Shown here: piece by piece, positions 1 to 5,926 of the stretch
Layout: every line of letters starts with the position of its first letter
Numbering within the stretch: position 1 is the first letter of the stretch
Origin: Chitinophagaceae bacterium
Lineage (GTDB): Bacteria; Bacteroidota; Bacteroidia; Chitinophagales; Chitinophagaceae
NCBI GenBank assembly: GCA_018061385.1
Contig: JAGOUF010000146.1
Location: 1 to 6,414 of the forward strand
DNA length: 6,414 nucleotides
Direction: 5' to 3'
Made by a program: the position numbers and the translations under genes
Notes under the pieces: generated by a model
Seen by the model: the letters and a program-made list of their open reading frames with translations, nothing else
Told to the model about the DNA's origin: nothing
Databases searched by the model: none

Positions 1-31
1 CCCTTTATCATTGCTAAACTAAACTACTAAA

Positions 32-3000
32 CTATCTAATTAAACTAAAAGCTCCATTTTTAACGTATTCGGCACCATCGTTTCCTTTAGCTTTAATAAT
101 GTAAAAGTATGTTCCATCTGGACATTCTTCGCCTGCTAAAGTTCTTCCATCCCAATATCCTTTAACTCTATCCCATGAAAACAATTGTTGTCCCCAACGG
201 TTAAAAATAACCCCTTCAACCGATTCGAGATTTGTTCCTGCAACTGTAAAGACATCATTTGAACCATCACTATTTGGGGTAAACACATTAGGAATTAAAA
301 TACTTGACTGACCAATAACTTCTATAATTACAGTTGCTGTATCAAAACACACCCCATCAGTAACAATCAATACAGCAGTATAATTTCCAATGCTTGTATA
401 GGTATGATTAGGAGCTGATTGATTAGAGTTGGCTGTTCCATCACCAAAAGTCCATGTATAATTTACTGTAGATCCAGTTGAACTATTGTTTGTAAAAATT
501 ACATTTAAAGGCATAAACCCTGAGGTAGGAGTGGCTCCTATTGATGCAAAAACTCCTCCAACAACCACGTTTACTGAAACTAATGCACTCGAACAAGTTC
601 CCTCTTCACGTACATAAAAGGTATAATTTCCTATTGTAGATACTTGTGAAGTTGCATTAAACGGACTACCTGTTCCAATTACTGTTGTTCCTGCTGCATC
701 GCTATACCAAGTAATGGTTCCATTACCGCTACTTGTTGCTGTTAAAGTTAAATTATCGCCATAACAAATTGGTGCTACTGCATTTGGTGCGATACTTAAT
801 AACGGATAAATGGTTAATGTAGTTTCTATAATACTATCACAACCCAAACTGCCAGTTAAAACATCAGTGTAAACTCCTGCAATGGTTTGGTATGCTCCAC
901 CTAACAAAATACTATCTCCTTGACAAATTGCTGCATTTAGTTGAGTTGTAATAATTGGATTAATAGTTAATGTGGTTTCTATAATGCTATCACAACCTAA
1001 ACTACCAGTTAAAACATCAGTGTAAACCCCAGCAATGGTTTGGTATGTTCCACCTAACAAAATACTGTCTCCTTGACAGATTGCAGCACTTTGTGGAGTT
1101 GTAATAATTGGATTGATAGTTAAAGTTGTTTCCACAATACTATCACAACCCAAACTACCTGTTAAAACATCATTATAAACACCTGCATTGGTTTGGTATG
1201 TTCCACCTAACAAAATACTGTCTCCTTGACAAATAGCAGCACTTTGAGGAGTTGTAATAATTGGATTAATGGTTATCATAAAAGAATCTAATGCTGATGC
1301 ACAACCTCCTGATGCAGCAAGATTATTGTAAATCATATATGTTCCAGCAACTGTACTAGATAAGTTAATTTCACCAGTTGATGTACTAACAAAAATCACA
1401 CTATCTGTTCCATTATAGCTCGAGCTAAATATTCCTGCAAAGTTGTTTCCAACAAATGTTGGTAATGGATTTGAACTTCCTTCACAGAATGGTGTGCTAT
1501 AAGTAAAGCTTGCACCAGGTGCATTTACTATATTTATTGTTGTAGAATCTACTTGAGGACAAGCATTACTTGAAGGAGTGTTGTAGTAAACAGTAAAAGT
1601 TCCTAAACCACTTGCATCTAAATCTATTTCACCAGTTGTTGCATTAATAGCACCTGGAGCAGTAATAGTAAATGTTCCACCAGTAGTTCCTGAAACTGTT
1701 GCTACTGGGTCTGTACCAGTTAAACAGTAAGTTCCGCCCGTTGTGTAGTTAAATGTGGCATCATCTATTTGTAAAACTTCAATGGTTGTTGAGTCTATCA
1801 CTTGAGCACATCCACCAGCTGCTGCAACGGTATTGTAAACCGTATAAACACCTGAAGTACTTGTTGATAAAGTAATTGCACCAGTGGTAGTATTTAAAGT
1901 TAAACCTGATGGAGATGAAGAATAATTACCAATTGTAGCTCCTCCATCCATTGTTAATACTGGATTTATTGCATCTTGACAAGATTGTGCTACATTATAG
2001 CTGAATCCTGCAGTTGGTGCATCGGTAATATTAACAGTTGTTGAATCTACTTGAGGACAAGCATTACTCGAAGGAGTGTTGTAATAAACAGTAAAAGTTC
2101 CTATACCACTTGCCGACAAGTCAATTTCTCCTGTTGTTGTATTAATAACACCTGGGGCAGTAATAGTAAATGTTCCACCAGTAGTTCCTGTTACAGTTGC
2201 TAATGGGTCGACACCTGTTAAACAGTATGTTCCGCCAGTTGTGTAGTTAAATGTAGCATCATCTATCTGTAAAATTTCAATTGTTGTTGAATCTAATGCT
2301 GCTGCACAACCACCAGATGCTGCTATAGTATTGTACACTGTATAAACTCCTGGAGTGCTTGTAGATAAATTAATTGCACCATTAGAAGTATTTAATGTTA
2401 AACCAGATGGAGATGAAGAAAATACTCCTGCACTAGCTCCAGCTCCAAAAGAAAGTATTGGTGTTGTTGCGTCTTGACAAGCTTGGGCAACATTGTAGCT
2501 AAAATTTGCACTTGGTGCTGATGTAATGTTAATTATTGTTGAGTCAATTGCTGGACAAGGGCTTCCTGTACTTGCCGTATTATAGTAAACGGTAAAAGTT
2601 CCTAATCCACTTGCAGACAAATCTATCTCACCAGTAGTTGCATTAATAACTCCTGGAGCAGTTATGGTAAATGTTCCACCACTTGTTCCTGAAGTAGTTG
2701 CTACAGGGTCTGTACCTGTTAAACAGTGAGTGTTGCTTGAGTAGCTAAATGTTGCGTCGTCATTTGCATTTACTAAAACAGAAGGAGTTGTTGCTGTACA
2801 CGTATTTGTTGCAGTAAATGTAAAGTCAACAGTGCCATTACCAACAATAGTAACAGTGCCTCCAGCAGTTACAGTTGCAACAGATGTATTGTTGCTTATC
2901 CATGTTCCACCAGTTGTTGGAGTTAAAGTAATCACTCCATTTTCGCAAATAGAAGCACTTGAAGCAGTTACAGCAGGCGATGGAAGAATAGCCGCATTAT

Positions 3001-5572
3001 TAAATGCAGCAGAAACTGAAGAATTACAAGAACCATTGTTGGCTATAACAGTATAAGAAGTTCCAACCACCATGCCACTAATAACACCACCAGTACCTAC
3101 GGTAGGGCCAGCAGGAGTAAAAGTATAAGTGTAAGCAGCATTATAGTTAGAAACAGTGCTAGAACCAGCAGCACTACAAGTAGGAGCTACAGAACTTATT
3201 GTTGGTGTAGGTGGTGTAGGTAACATGGCTGCATTACTAAAGTCAATTGAAGCAGATGAAGAACACGAACCATTACTAGCAATTACCTGATAATTTGTTC
3301 CCACTATCATACCACTGATTACACCACCTGCACCTACAGTTGGACCAGCAGGACTAAAAATATAGGTTAATGCTGCATTGTAGTTTGAAACCGTACTACT
3401 TCCTGCAGCACTACAAGTTGGAGCAGTAAAGCTCAAAGTAGGAATAGTAGGTGTAGTTAAAGTAGCTGCATTACTAAAACTAGCCGATGCAGTAGAATTA
3501 CAAGAACCGTTGTTTGCGATAACATTGTAAGAAGTTCCCACTACCATACCACTAATAACACCACCAGCACCTACGGTAGGACCAGCAGGTGTAAAGTTGT
3601 AAGTGTAAGCAGCATTATAATTAGAAACAGTACTAGAACCAGCAGCGCTACAAGTTGGGGCAGTAGAACTTATGGTTGGTGTTGGTGGTATAGGTAACAT
3701 GGGTAAATTGCTAAAAACAACCGAAGCAGAAGAGCTACAAGAGCCGTTGCTTGCAGAAACCTGATAATTTGTTCCTACTACCATACCGCTAATTACTCCT
3801 CCAGCACCTACAGTAGGTCCAGCAGGAGAGAAAACATAAGTTAACCCTGCATTGTAATTAGAAATGGTGCTACTACCATTTACTCCACATGTTGGAGCCG
3901 TTGAACTAATGGTTGGTATTGGTGGTACAGGCAACATGGCTGCATTATTAAAAGCAGCAGAAGCCAAAGAATTACAAGTACCATTGTTTGCTCTAACAGT
4001 GTAAGAAGTTCCTACTACCATACCACTAATAACACCGCCAGCACCTACTGTAGGACCAGCAGGAGTAAAAGTATAAGTGTAAGCAGCATTATAGTTAGAA
4101 ACAGTACTAGAACCAGCAGCACTACAAGTTGGGGCAGTAGAACTTATTGTTGGTGTAGGCGGTATAGGTAACATGGGTAAATTGCTAAAATCAACTGAGT
4201 TGGTTGAATTACAAGAACCATTGCTAGCATAAACCTGATAATTTGTTCCTACTACCATACCGCTAATTACTCCTCCAGCACCAACAGTTGGACCAACAGG
4301 TGAAAAGACATAAGTGTAAGCTGCATTATAATTAGAAATAGTACTGCTACCATTTACTCCACATGTTGGAGCCGTTGAACTAATGGTTGGTATTGGTGGT
4401 ACAGGCAACATGGCTGCATTGCTAAAAGCAGCAGAAGCCGAAGAATTACAAGAACCATCATTAGCAGTAACTGTATAAGAAGTACCAATCACCATACCGC
4501 TAATAACACCACCAGCACCAACAGTAGGACCAGCGGGTGTAAAAGTATAAGTGTAAGCAGCATTATAGTTAGAAATAGTACTAGAACCAGCAGCAATACA
4601 AGTAGGAGCTACAGAACTGATGGTAGGAGTAGCAGGTAAAACCGGTGAAGAATAAGTTATTCTAACTTCCCCTCTTGCACCAGCACCACCTGAAGCGCTT
4701 ACAGCACCATAACCTTCTTTGTGGTTTAATCCACCGCCACCGCCTGCACCTATAAGATTCCCATTGCCTCCGTTTTTTGAAGTATTGCTAGGTAAATTGT
4801 TCATTCTACTATTACCTCCATTACCGCCTGGTGCATTTCCTACACCTCCTGGGTTGTTATCAATAATTCCATAAGAATTTCCTGCTGGTGCATTACCACC
4901 AGCTCCACCTGGTCCTGCAGCTCCACCACCACCTCCGCTTTTATCAGTTCCTGTCCATAATATATATCCTGCAGCACCGTTTCCTCCATTATAAAAAACT
5001 GTACCGCCAGATCCTGCACCTCCTGCACCTGGAGCTCCTATCACGTTTACATCGGGAGGGTTGTTATTGTTATAAGCCCCAGCTCCATTACCACCAATTC
5101 CTCCTGTGGCTACCAAATTGATTCCAAAATTCATAAATGAACTAGTACCTCCAGTACCTCCAGCCCCTGGAGCTGTGGATATTCCCCCATTCCATGTGCC
5201 TGCACCAGCCGTACCAGCCGTACCGCCTGCACCAACAACCAAATTATAAACTTGACCGCTAGTTACTGCAAATGTCTGAGAGGTATAACCTCCGCCTCCG
5301 CCTCCTCCAGCACCAGAACAAGCCTCCCCATCAGAACTGTTTCTAAGTATTGCAATACTTCCACCGCCACCGCCACCAGCACTCCAAACTTGTACAGTAA
5401 CAGAAGTTACGCAAGGAGGTACAACCCAAGTTGTTGCACCAGGAGTGGAAAAAGCTACTGTAGTTTGAGCGCTTGCTATAATTGACGATAAGATTAAAAG
5501 TGTGAATAAAAAGCCTTTAATACTGTTATTAATAACCTTTGAGATTAAAGATAAATAGATTGTTTTTTTCAT
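32..5572 (-). CDS. Giant T9SS type B-sorted modular surface protein (probable adhesin), complete
   Basis: This 1846-residue protein is predicted to be exported by Sec, carried across the outer membrane by the type IX secretion system and displayed on the cell surface or released. Domains in order: signal peptide 1-35; glycine-rich domain 36-309; seven 79-residue repeats 316-868; Big-like domain 869-937; three composite ~166-residue units 938-1438; three 51-residue repeats 1439-1591; Ig-like domain 1592-1673; PKD domain 1674-1754; type B sorting domain 1755-1846. The start is secure: an in-frame stop lies at 5600-5602, the ATG opens a good signal peptide, and the next Met is residue 147. No Shine-Dalgarno sequence is seen, as is usual in Bacteroidota. 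The stop is TAG. No enzymatic domain is visible. The architecture matches the broad class that includes SprB-like gliding adhesins, but orthology to SprB cannot be claimed. Adhesion is inferred from architecture; export by T9SS follows from the C-terminal domain. Confidence 0.95.
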   Translation of the reverse strand: MKKTIYLSLISKVINNSIKGFLFTLLILSSIIASAQTTVAFSTPGATTWVVPPCVTSVTVQVWSAGGGGGGSIAILRNSSDGEACSGAGGGGGGGYTSQTFAVTSGQVYNLVVGAGGTAGTAGAGTWNGGISTAPGAGGTGGTSSFMNFGINLVATGGIGGNGAGAYNNNNPPDVNVIGAPGAGGAGSGGTVFYNGGNGAAGYILWTGTDKSGGGGGAAGPGGAGGNAPAGNSYGIIDNNPGGVGNAPGGNGGNSRMNNLPSNTSKNGGNGNLIGAGGGGGLNHKEGYGAVSASGGAGARGEVRITYSSPVLPATPTISSVAPTCIAAGSSTISNYNAAYTYTFTPAGPTVGAGGVISGMVIGTSYTVTANDGSCNSSASAAFSNAAMLPVPPIPTISSTAPTCGVNGSSTISNYNAAYTYVFSPVGPTVGAGGVISGMVVGTNYQVYASNGSCNSTNSVDFSNLPMLPIPPTPTISSTAPTCSAAGSSTVSNYNAAYTYTFTPAGPTVGAGGVISGMVVGTSYTVRANNGTCNSLASAAFNNAAMLPVPPIPTISSTAPTCGVNGSSTISNYNAGLTYVFSPAGPTVGAGGVISGMVVGTNYQVSASNGSCSSSASVVFSNLPMLPIPPTPTISSTAPTCSAAGSSTVSNYNAAYTYNFTPAGPTVGAGGVISGMVVGTSYNVIANNGSCNSTASASFSNAATLTTPTIPTLSFTAPTCSAAGSSTVSNYNAALTYIFSPAGPTVGAGGVISGMIVGTNYQVIASNGSCSSSASIDFSNAAMLPTPPTPTISSVAPTCSAAGSSTVSNYNAAYTYTFTPAGPTVGTGGVISGMVVGTSYTVIANNGSCNSSVSAAFNNAAILPSPAVTASSASICENGVITLTPTTGGTWISNNTSVATVTAGGTVTIVGNGTVDFTFTATNTCTATTPSVLVNANDDATFSYSSNTHCLTGTDPVATTSGTSGGTFTITAPGVINATTGEIDLSASGLGTFTVYYNTASTGSPCPAIDSTIINITSAPSANFSYNVAQACQDATTPILSFGAGASAGVFSSSPSGLTLNTSNGAINLSTSTPGVYTVYNTIAASGGCAAALDSTTIEILQIDDATFNYTTGGTYCLTGVDPLATVTGTTGGTFTITAPGVINTTTGEIDLSASGIGTFTVYYNTPSSNACPQVDSTTVNITDAPTAGFSYNVAQSCQDAINPVLTMDGGATIGNYSSSPSGLTLNTTTGAITLSTSTSGVYTVYNTVAAAGGCAQVIDSTTIEVLQIDDATFNYTTGGTYCLTGTDPVATVSGTTGGTFTITAPGAINATTGEIDLDASGLGTFTVYYNTPSSNACPQVDSTTINIVNAPGASFTYSTPFCEGSSNPLPTFVGNNFAGIFSSSYNGTDSVIFVSTSTGEINLSSTVAGTYMIYNNLAASGGCASALDSFMITINPIITTPQSAAICQGDSILLGGTYQTNAGVYNDVLTGSLGCDSIVETTLTINPIITTPQSAAICQGDSILLGGTYQTIAGVYTDVLTGSLGCDSIIETTLTINPIITTQLNAAICQGDSILLGGAYQTIAGVYTDVLTGSLGCDSIIETTLTIYPLLSIAPNAVAPICYGDNLTLTATSSGNGTITWYSDAAGTTVIGTGSPFNATSQVSTIGNYTFYVREEGTCSSALVSVNVVVGGVFASIGATPTSGFMPLNVIFTNNSSTGSTVNYTWTFGDGTANSNQSAPNHTYTSIGNYTAVLIVTDGVCFDTATVIIEVIGQSSILIPNVFTPNSDGSNDVFTVAGTNLESVEGVIFNRWGQQLFSWDRVKGYWDGRTLAGEECPDGTYFYIIKAKGNDGAEYVKNGAFSLIR
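35..310 (-). other. T9SS type B sorting domain / gliding motility-associated C-terminal domain (residues 1755-1846)
   Basis: The last 92 residues carry the full hallmark set: IPNVFTPNSDGSNDVF (1760-1775), VIFNRWGQQLFSWD (1788-1801), YWDGR (1806-1810) and CPDGTYFYIIKAKG (1817-1830), ending in a short basic tail. This is the CHU_C-type domain that, from work on Flavobacterium johnsoniae, directs proteins such as SprB through the type IX secretion system and generally needs a SprF (PorP-like) partner. Nearly all C-terminal lysines and arginines of the protein lie here. It is complete up to the stop. Confidence 0.95.
311..553 (-). other. PKD domain (residues 1674-1754)
   Basis: The stretch shows the PKD signature clearly: PTSGFMPLNVIFTNNS, then YTWTFGDG at 1705-1712, then PNHTYTSIGNYTAVLIVTD at 1721-1739. 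The WTFGDG and HTY-x-x-xGNY-x-(V/A)-x-L motifs are diagnostic. PKD domains are beta-sandwich modules, usually extracellular, that act as spacers or take part in carbohydrate or protein binding. Here the domain directly precedes the sorting signal, a common arrangement. A single cysteine (1742) is present. Confidence 0.92.
554..799 (-). other. CHU-type Ig-like domain (residues 1592-1673)
   Basis: The module has the order APICYGDNLTLTAT, ITWYSDAAGTTVIGTG, IGNYTFYVRE and GTCSSALVSVNV. This matches the Ig-like modules common in secreted Bacteroidota proteins, which show C-x-G-x-x-x-x-L, W-Y-x-x-x-x-G-x-x-x-G-x-G and a closing YTFYV strand. Two cysteines (1603 and 1660) could form a disulfide. It contains one of only two arginines (1655) in the charge-poor core of the protein. 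Confidence 0.75.
800..1258 (-). repeat. Three tandem 153-bp / 51-aa repeats
   Basis: Three units of exactly 51 residues cover 1439-1489, 1490-1540 and 1541-1591 (DNA 1106-1258, 953-1105 and 800-952). Each reads AAICQGDSILLGG, YQT-x-AGVY, DVLTGSLGCDSI and ETTLTI in order, with cysteines 28 residues apart. This type of repeat is widespread next to gliding-motility-associated C-terminal domains in Bacteroidota secreted proteins. The copies are also close to identical in DNA, with only scattered differences, so they are recent duplicates or are being homogenised. The third unit ends TIYPL instead of TINPI, where it meets the next domain. Confidence 0.93.
1259..2761 (-). repeat. Three composite 166-aa units of alternating ~83-aa modules
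   Basis: Residues 938-1438 form three composite units at DNA 2264-2761, 1766-2263 and 1259-1765. Each consists of a C-type half beginning DDATF, with CLTGTDP, GGTFTITAPG, TTGEIDL and TVYYNT, and a D-type half beginning near SFxYNVAQ-x-CQD, with FSSSPSGLTLNT, GVYTVYNT, GGCA and DSTTIE. The C halves (938-1020, 1104-1186, 1270-1352) and the first two D halves (1021-1103, 1187-1269) are each 83 residues. The third D half (1353-1438) is 86 residues and clearly diverged, opening SFTYSTPFCEG. C and D halves share a core (F-x-Y, Cys, G-x-F, TG-x-I-x-L, G-x-(Y/F)-x-VY, Cys, DST), so they probably arose by duplication of one ancestral module. Each half carries two cysteines. Confidence 0.92.
2762..2968 (-). 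other. Big-like Ig domain (residues 869-937)
   Basis: A single non-repeated module separates the two large arrays. It contains SICENGVITLTP, TGGTWISNNTSVATV and a GTVTIVGNGTVDFTFTAT strand, resembling bacterial Ig-like group 2 domains, in which a W-x-S-x-N-x-x-VATV stretch is typical. It has two cysteines (876 and 925). It probably acts as a structural spacer. The assignment rests on motif likeness only. Confidence 0.6.
2969..4627 (-). repeat. Seven tandem 237-bp / 79-aa repeats with alternating subtypes
   Basis: Seven consecutive units of exactly 79 residues, without indels, start at residues 316, 395, 474, 553, 632, 711 and 790. In DNA these are 4391-4627, 4154-4390, 3917-4153, 3680-3916, 3443-3679, 3206-3442 and 2969-3205. 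The shared core is PTISS-x-APTC, SNYNA, PAGPTVGAGGVISGM and ANNGSC. Units 1, 3, 5 and 7 (type A) carry FTPAG and GTSY-x-V; units 2, 4 and 6 (type B) carry FSP-x-G and GTNYQV, so the order is ABABABA with a 474-bp super-period. Each unit has two cysteines exactly 50 residues apart. A beta-sandwich fold similar to other CHU-type surface repeats is likely but inferred. The last two or three residues of unit 7 blend into the next domain. Confidence 0.95.
4646..5467 (-). other. Glycine-rich domain (residues 36-309)
   Basis: The region opens with a recognisable beta-strand motif, TTWVVPPCVTSVTVQVWSAG (47-66), followed by runs of five or six glycines at 66-71, 89-95, 213-217 and 277-281, with many GG, GAGG and GNGG clusters between. 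It closes with the strand GEVRITY (301-307). This pattern (W-x-VP, V-x-V-x-VW, AGGGGG, then a final EVRITY-like strand) is that of the glycine-rich domains found at the N terminus of many Bacteroidota secreted proteins. Two cysteines (54 and 85) are present. The function of such domains is not established; a structural surface role is an inference. The glycine codons make this stretch richer in GC than the flanking intergenic DNA. Confidence 0.75.
5468..5572 (-). other. Sec signal peptide of the giant surface protein (residues 1-35)
   Basis: The N terminus has a basic n-region with Lys at 2, 3, 12 and 19, a hydrophobic core FLFTLLILSSII (21-32), and an A-S-A motif at 33-35 followed by Gln36, which is a typical signal peptidase I site. 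There is no lipobox cysteine, so this is not a lipoprotein. The n-region of about 20 residues is longer than average. Export to the periplasm before T9SS translocation is the expected route for proteins with this C-terminal domain. Confidence 0.9.
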
Positions 5573-5614
5573 AACCTGAGTATTAAGAGTTGTGTTGTTT
5601 TAAAACTTCTTAAC

Positions 5615-5622
5615 CAAAGGTA
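5615..5622 (-). promoter_or_regulatory. Putative -7 element (TACCTTTG) for the giant surface-protein gene
   Basis: On the minus strand this reads TACCTTTG, an exact match to the Bacteroidota consensus TAnnTTTG. It lies 42 bases upstream of the ATG, which would give a 5' leader of about 35-40 bases. No TTTG-like -33 element is seen at the expected spacing; the upstream stretch is only T/A-rich. The call therefore rests on the -7 match and its position. Confidence 0.5.
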
Positions 5623-5663
5623 CCTTCAAAAACAGTGTGTAAAAAATAAAAATTAATTAAAAC

Positions 5664-5700
5664 TTAGGTTTATAAATAGGCTTTTTTTAGGTTTATAAAT
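5664..5700. repeat. 14-bp direct repeat pair, 23-bp period
   Basis: TTAGGTTTATAAAT occurs perfectly at 5664-5677 and again at 5687-5700, separated by AGGCTTTTT. The 23-base offset is close to two helical turns, so both copies would face the same side of the DNA. Each copy contains the palindrome TTTATAAA. The pair lies about 40-85 bases upstream of the putative -7 element of the large gene. A regulator-binding role is inferred only from layout. Confidence 0.55.
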
Positions 5701-5926
5701 TACGAGATGATAGAATTTTTTTTGGACGAACAAATTTTATAAAAGGTTGCTTACTAAATATAAAAAATCAATATGCTTAGTGTTTGTAGTATGTTTAGCT
5801 AATTTATGAGTAACATTTTTCTTAAATATAAAATTAGTTATGTTGAGAGAATTAAATTTTTTTATAAAATATAATTATTTTTTATTTTAATTATTAGCTT
5901 TATAAATTATTTAATATCTAATTAAA

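Larger units (their letters stand above)
5573..5926. other. Divergent AT-rich intergenic region
   Basis: These 354 bases separate the two divergent genes and hold no convincing ORF, tRNA or structured RNA. What can be seen is a -7-type promoter element for the large gene near 5615-5622, a 14-base direct repeat at 5664-5677 and 5687-5700, and five copies of the palindrome TTTATAAA at 5669, 5692, 5736, 5861 and 5899. For the plus-strand gene no perfect TAnnTTTG is present; the best near matches are TATGTTTA at 5790-5797 and TAGCTTTA at 5895-5902, neither with a clear -33 element. Confidence 0.8.

Noticed and set aside
15..46. Four copies of TAAACT across the end of the large gene
   Set aside because: The copies have uneven spacing and overlap the last codons. 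They form no hairpin and look like AT-rich low complexity, not a terminator or binding array.
2832..3056. Plus-strand open frame of 74 codons
   Set aside because: It lies fully antisense to the repeat array and the Big-like domain and has a Val/Pro/Thr-rich product with no domain. It is a by-product of the Gly/Thr/Ala codons on the other strand.
2969..4627. CRISPR-like appearance of regularly spaced repeats
   Set aside because: The period is 237 bases, the whole unit is conserved with no unique spacers, and the reading frame runs through all units. It is a protein-coding tandem repeat.
4840..5028. Second minus-strand frame of 62 codons inside the large gene
   Set aside because: It overlaps the glycine-rich domain in another frame and has a Val/Glu/Gln-biased product; it is a frame shadow.
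4888..5121. Plus-strand open frame of 77 codons, rich in His, Leu and Tyr
   Set aside because: It is antisense to the glycine-rich domain; low-complexity codon bias there keeps other frames open. No start signal or recognisable motif is present.
5252..5485. Plus-strand open frame of 77 codons, Ser/Thr/Arg-rich
   Set aside because: It is antisense to the N-terminal coding part, with no recognisable domain and no plausible promoter or start context.
5861..5906. Possible terminator or small RNA in the A/T-rich stretch before the plus-strand gene
   Set aside because: Only short A/T palindromes are present, with no GC-containing stem followed by a T run, so no terminator or RNA gene can be supported.
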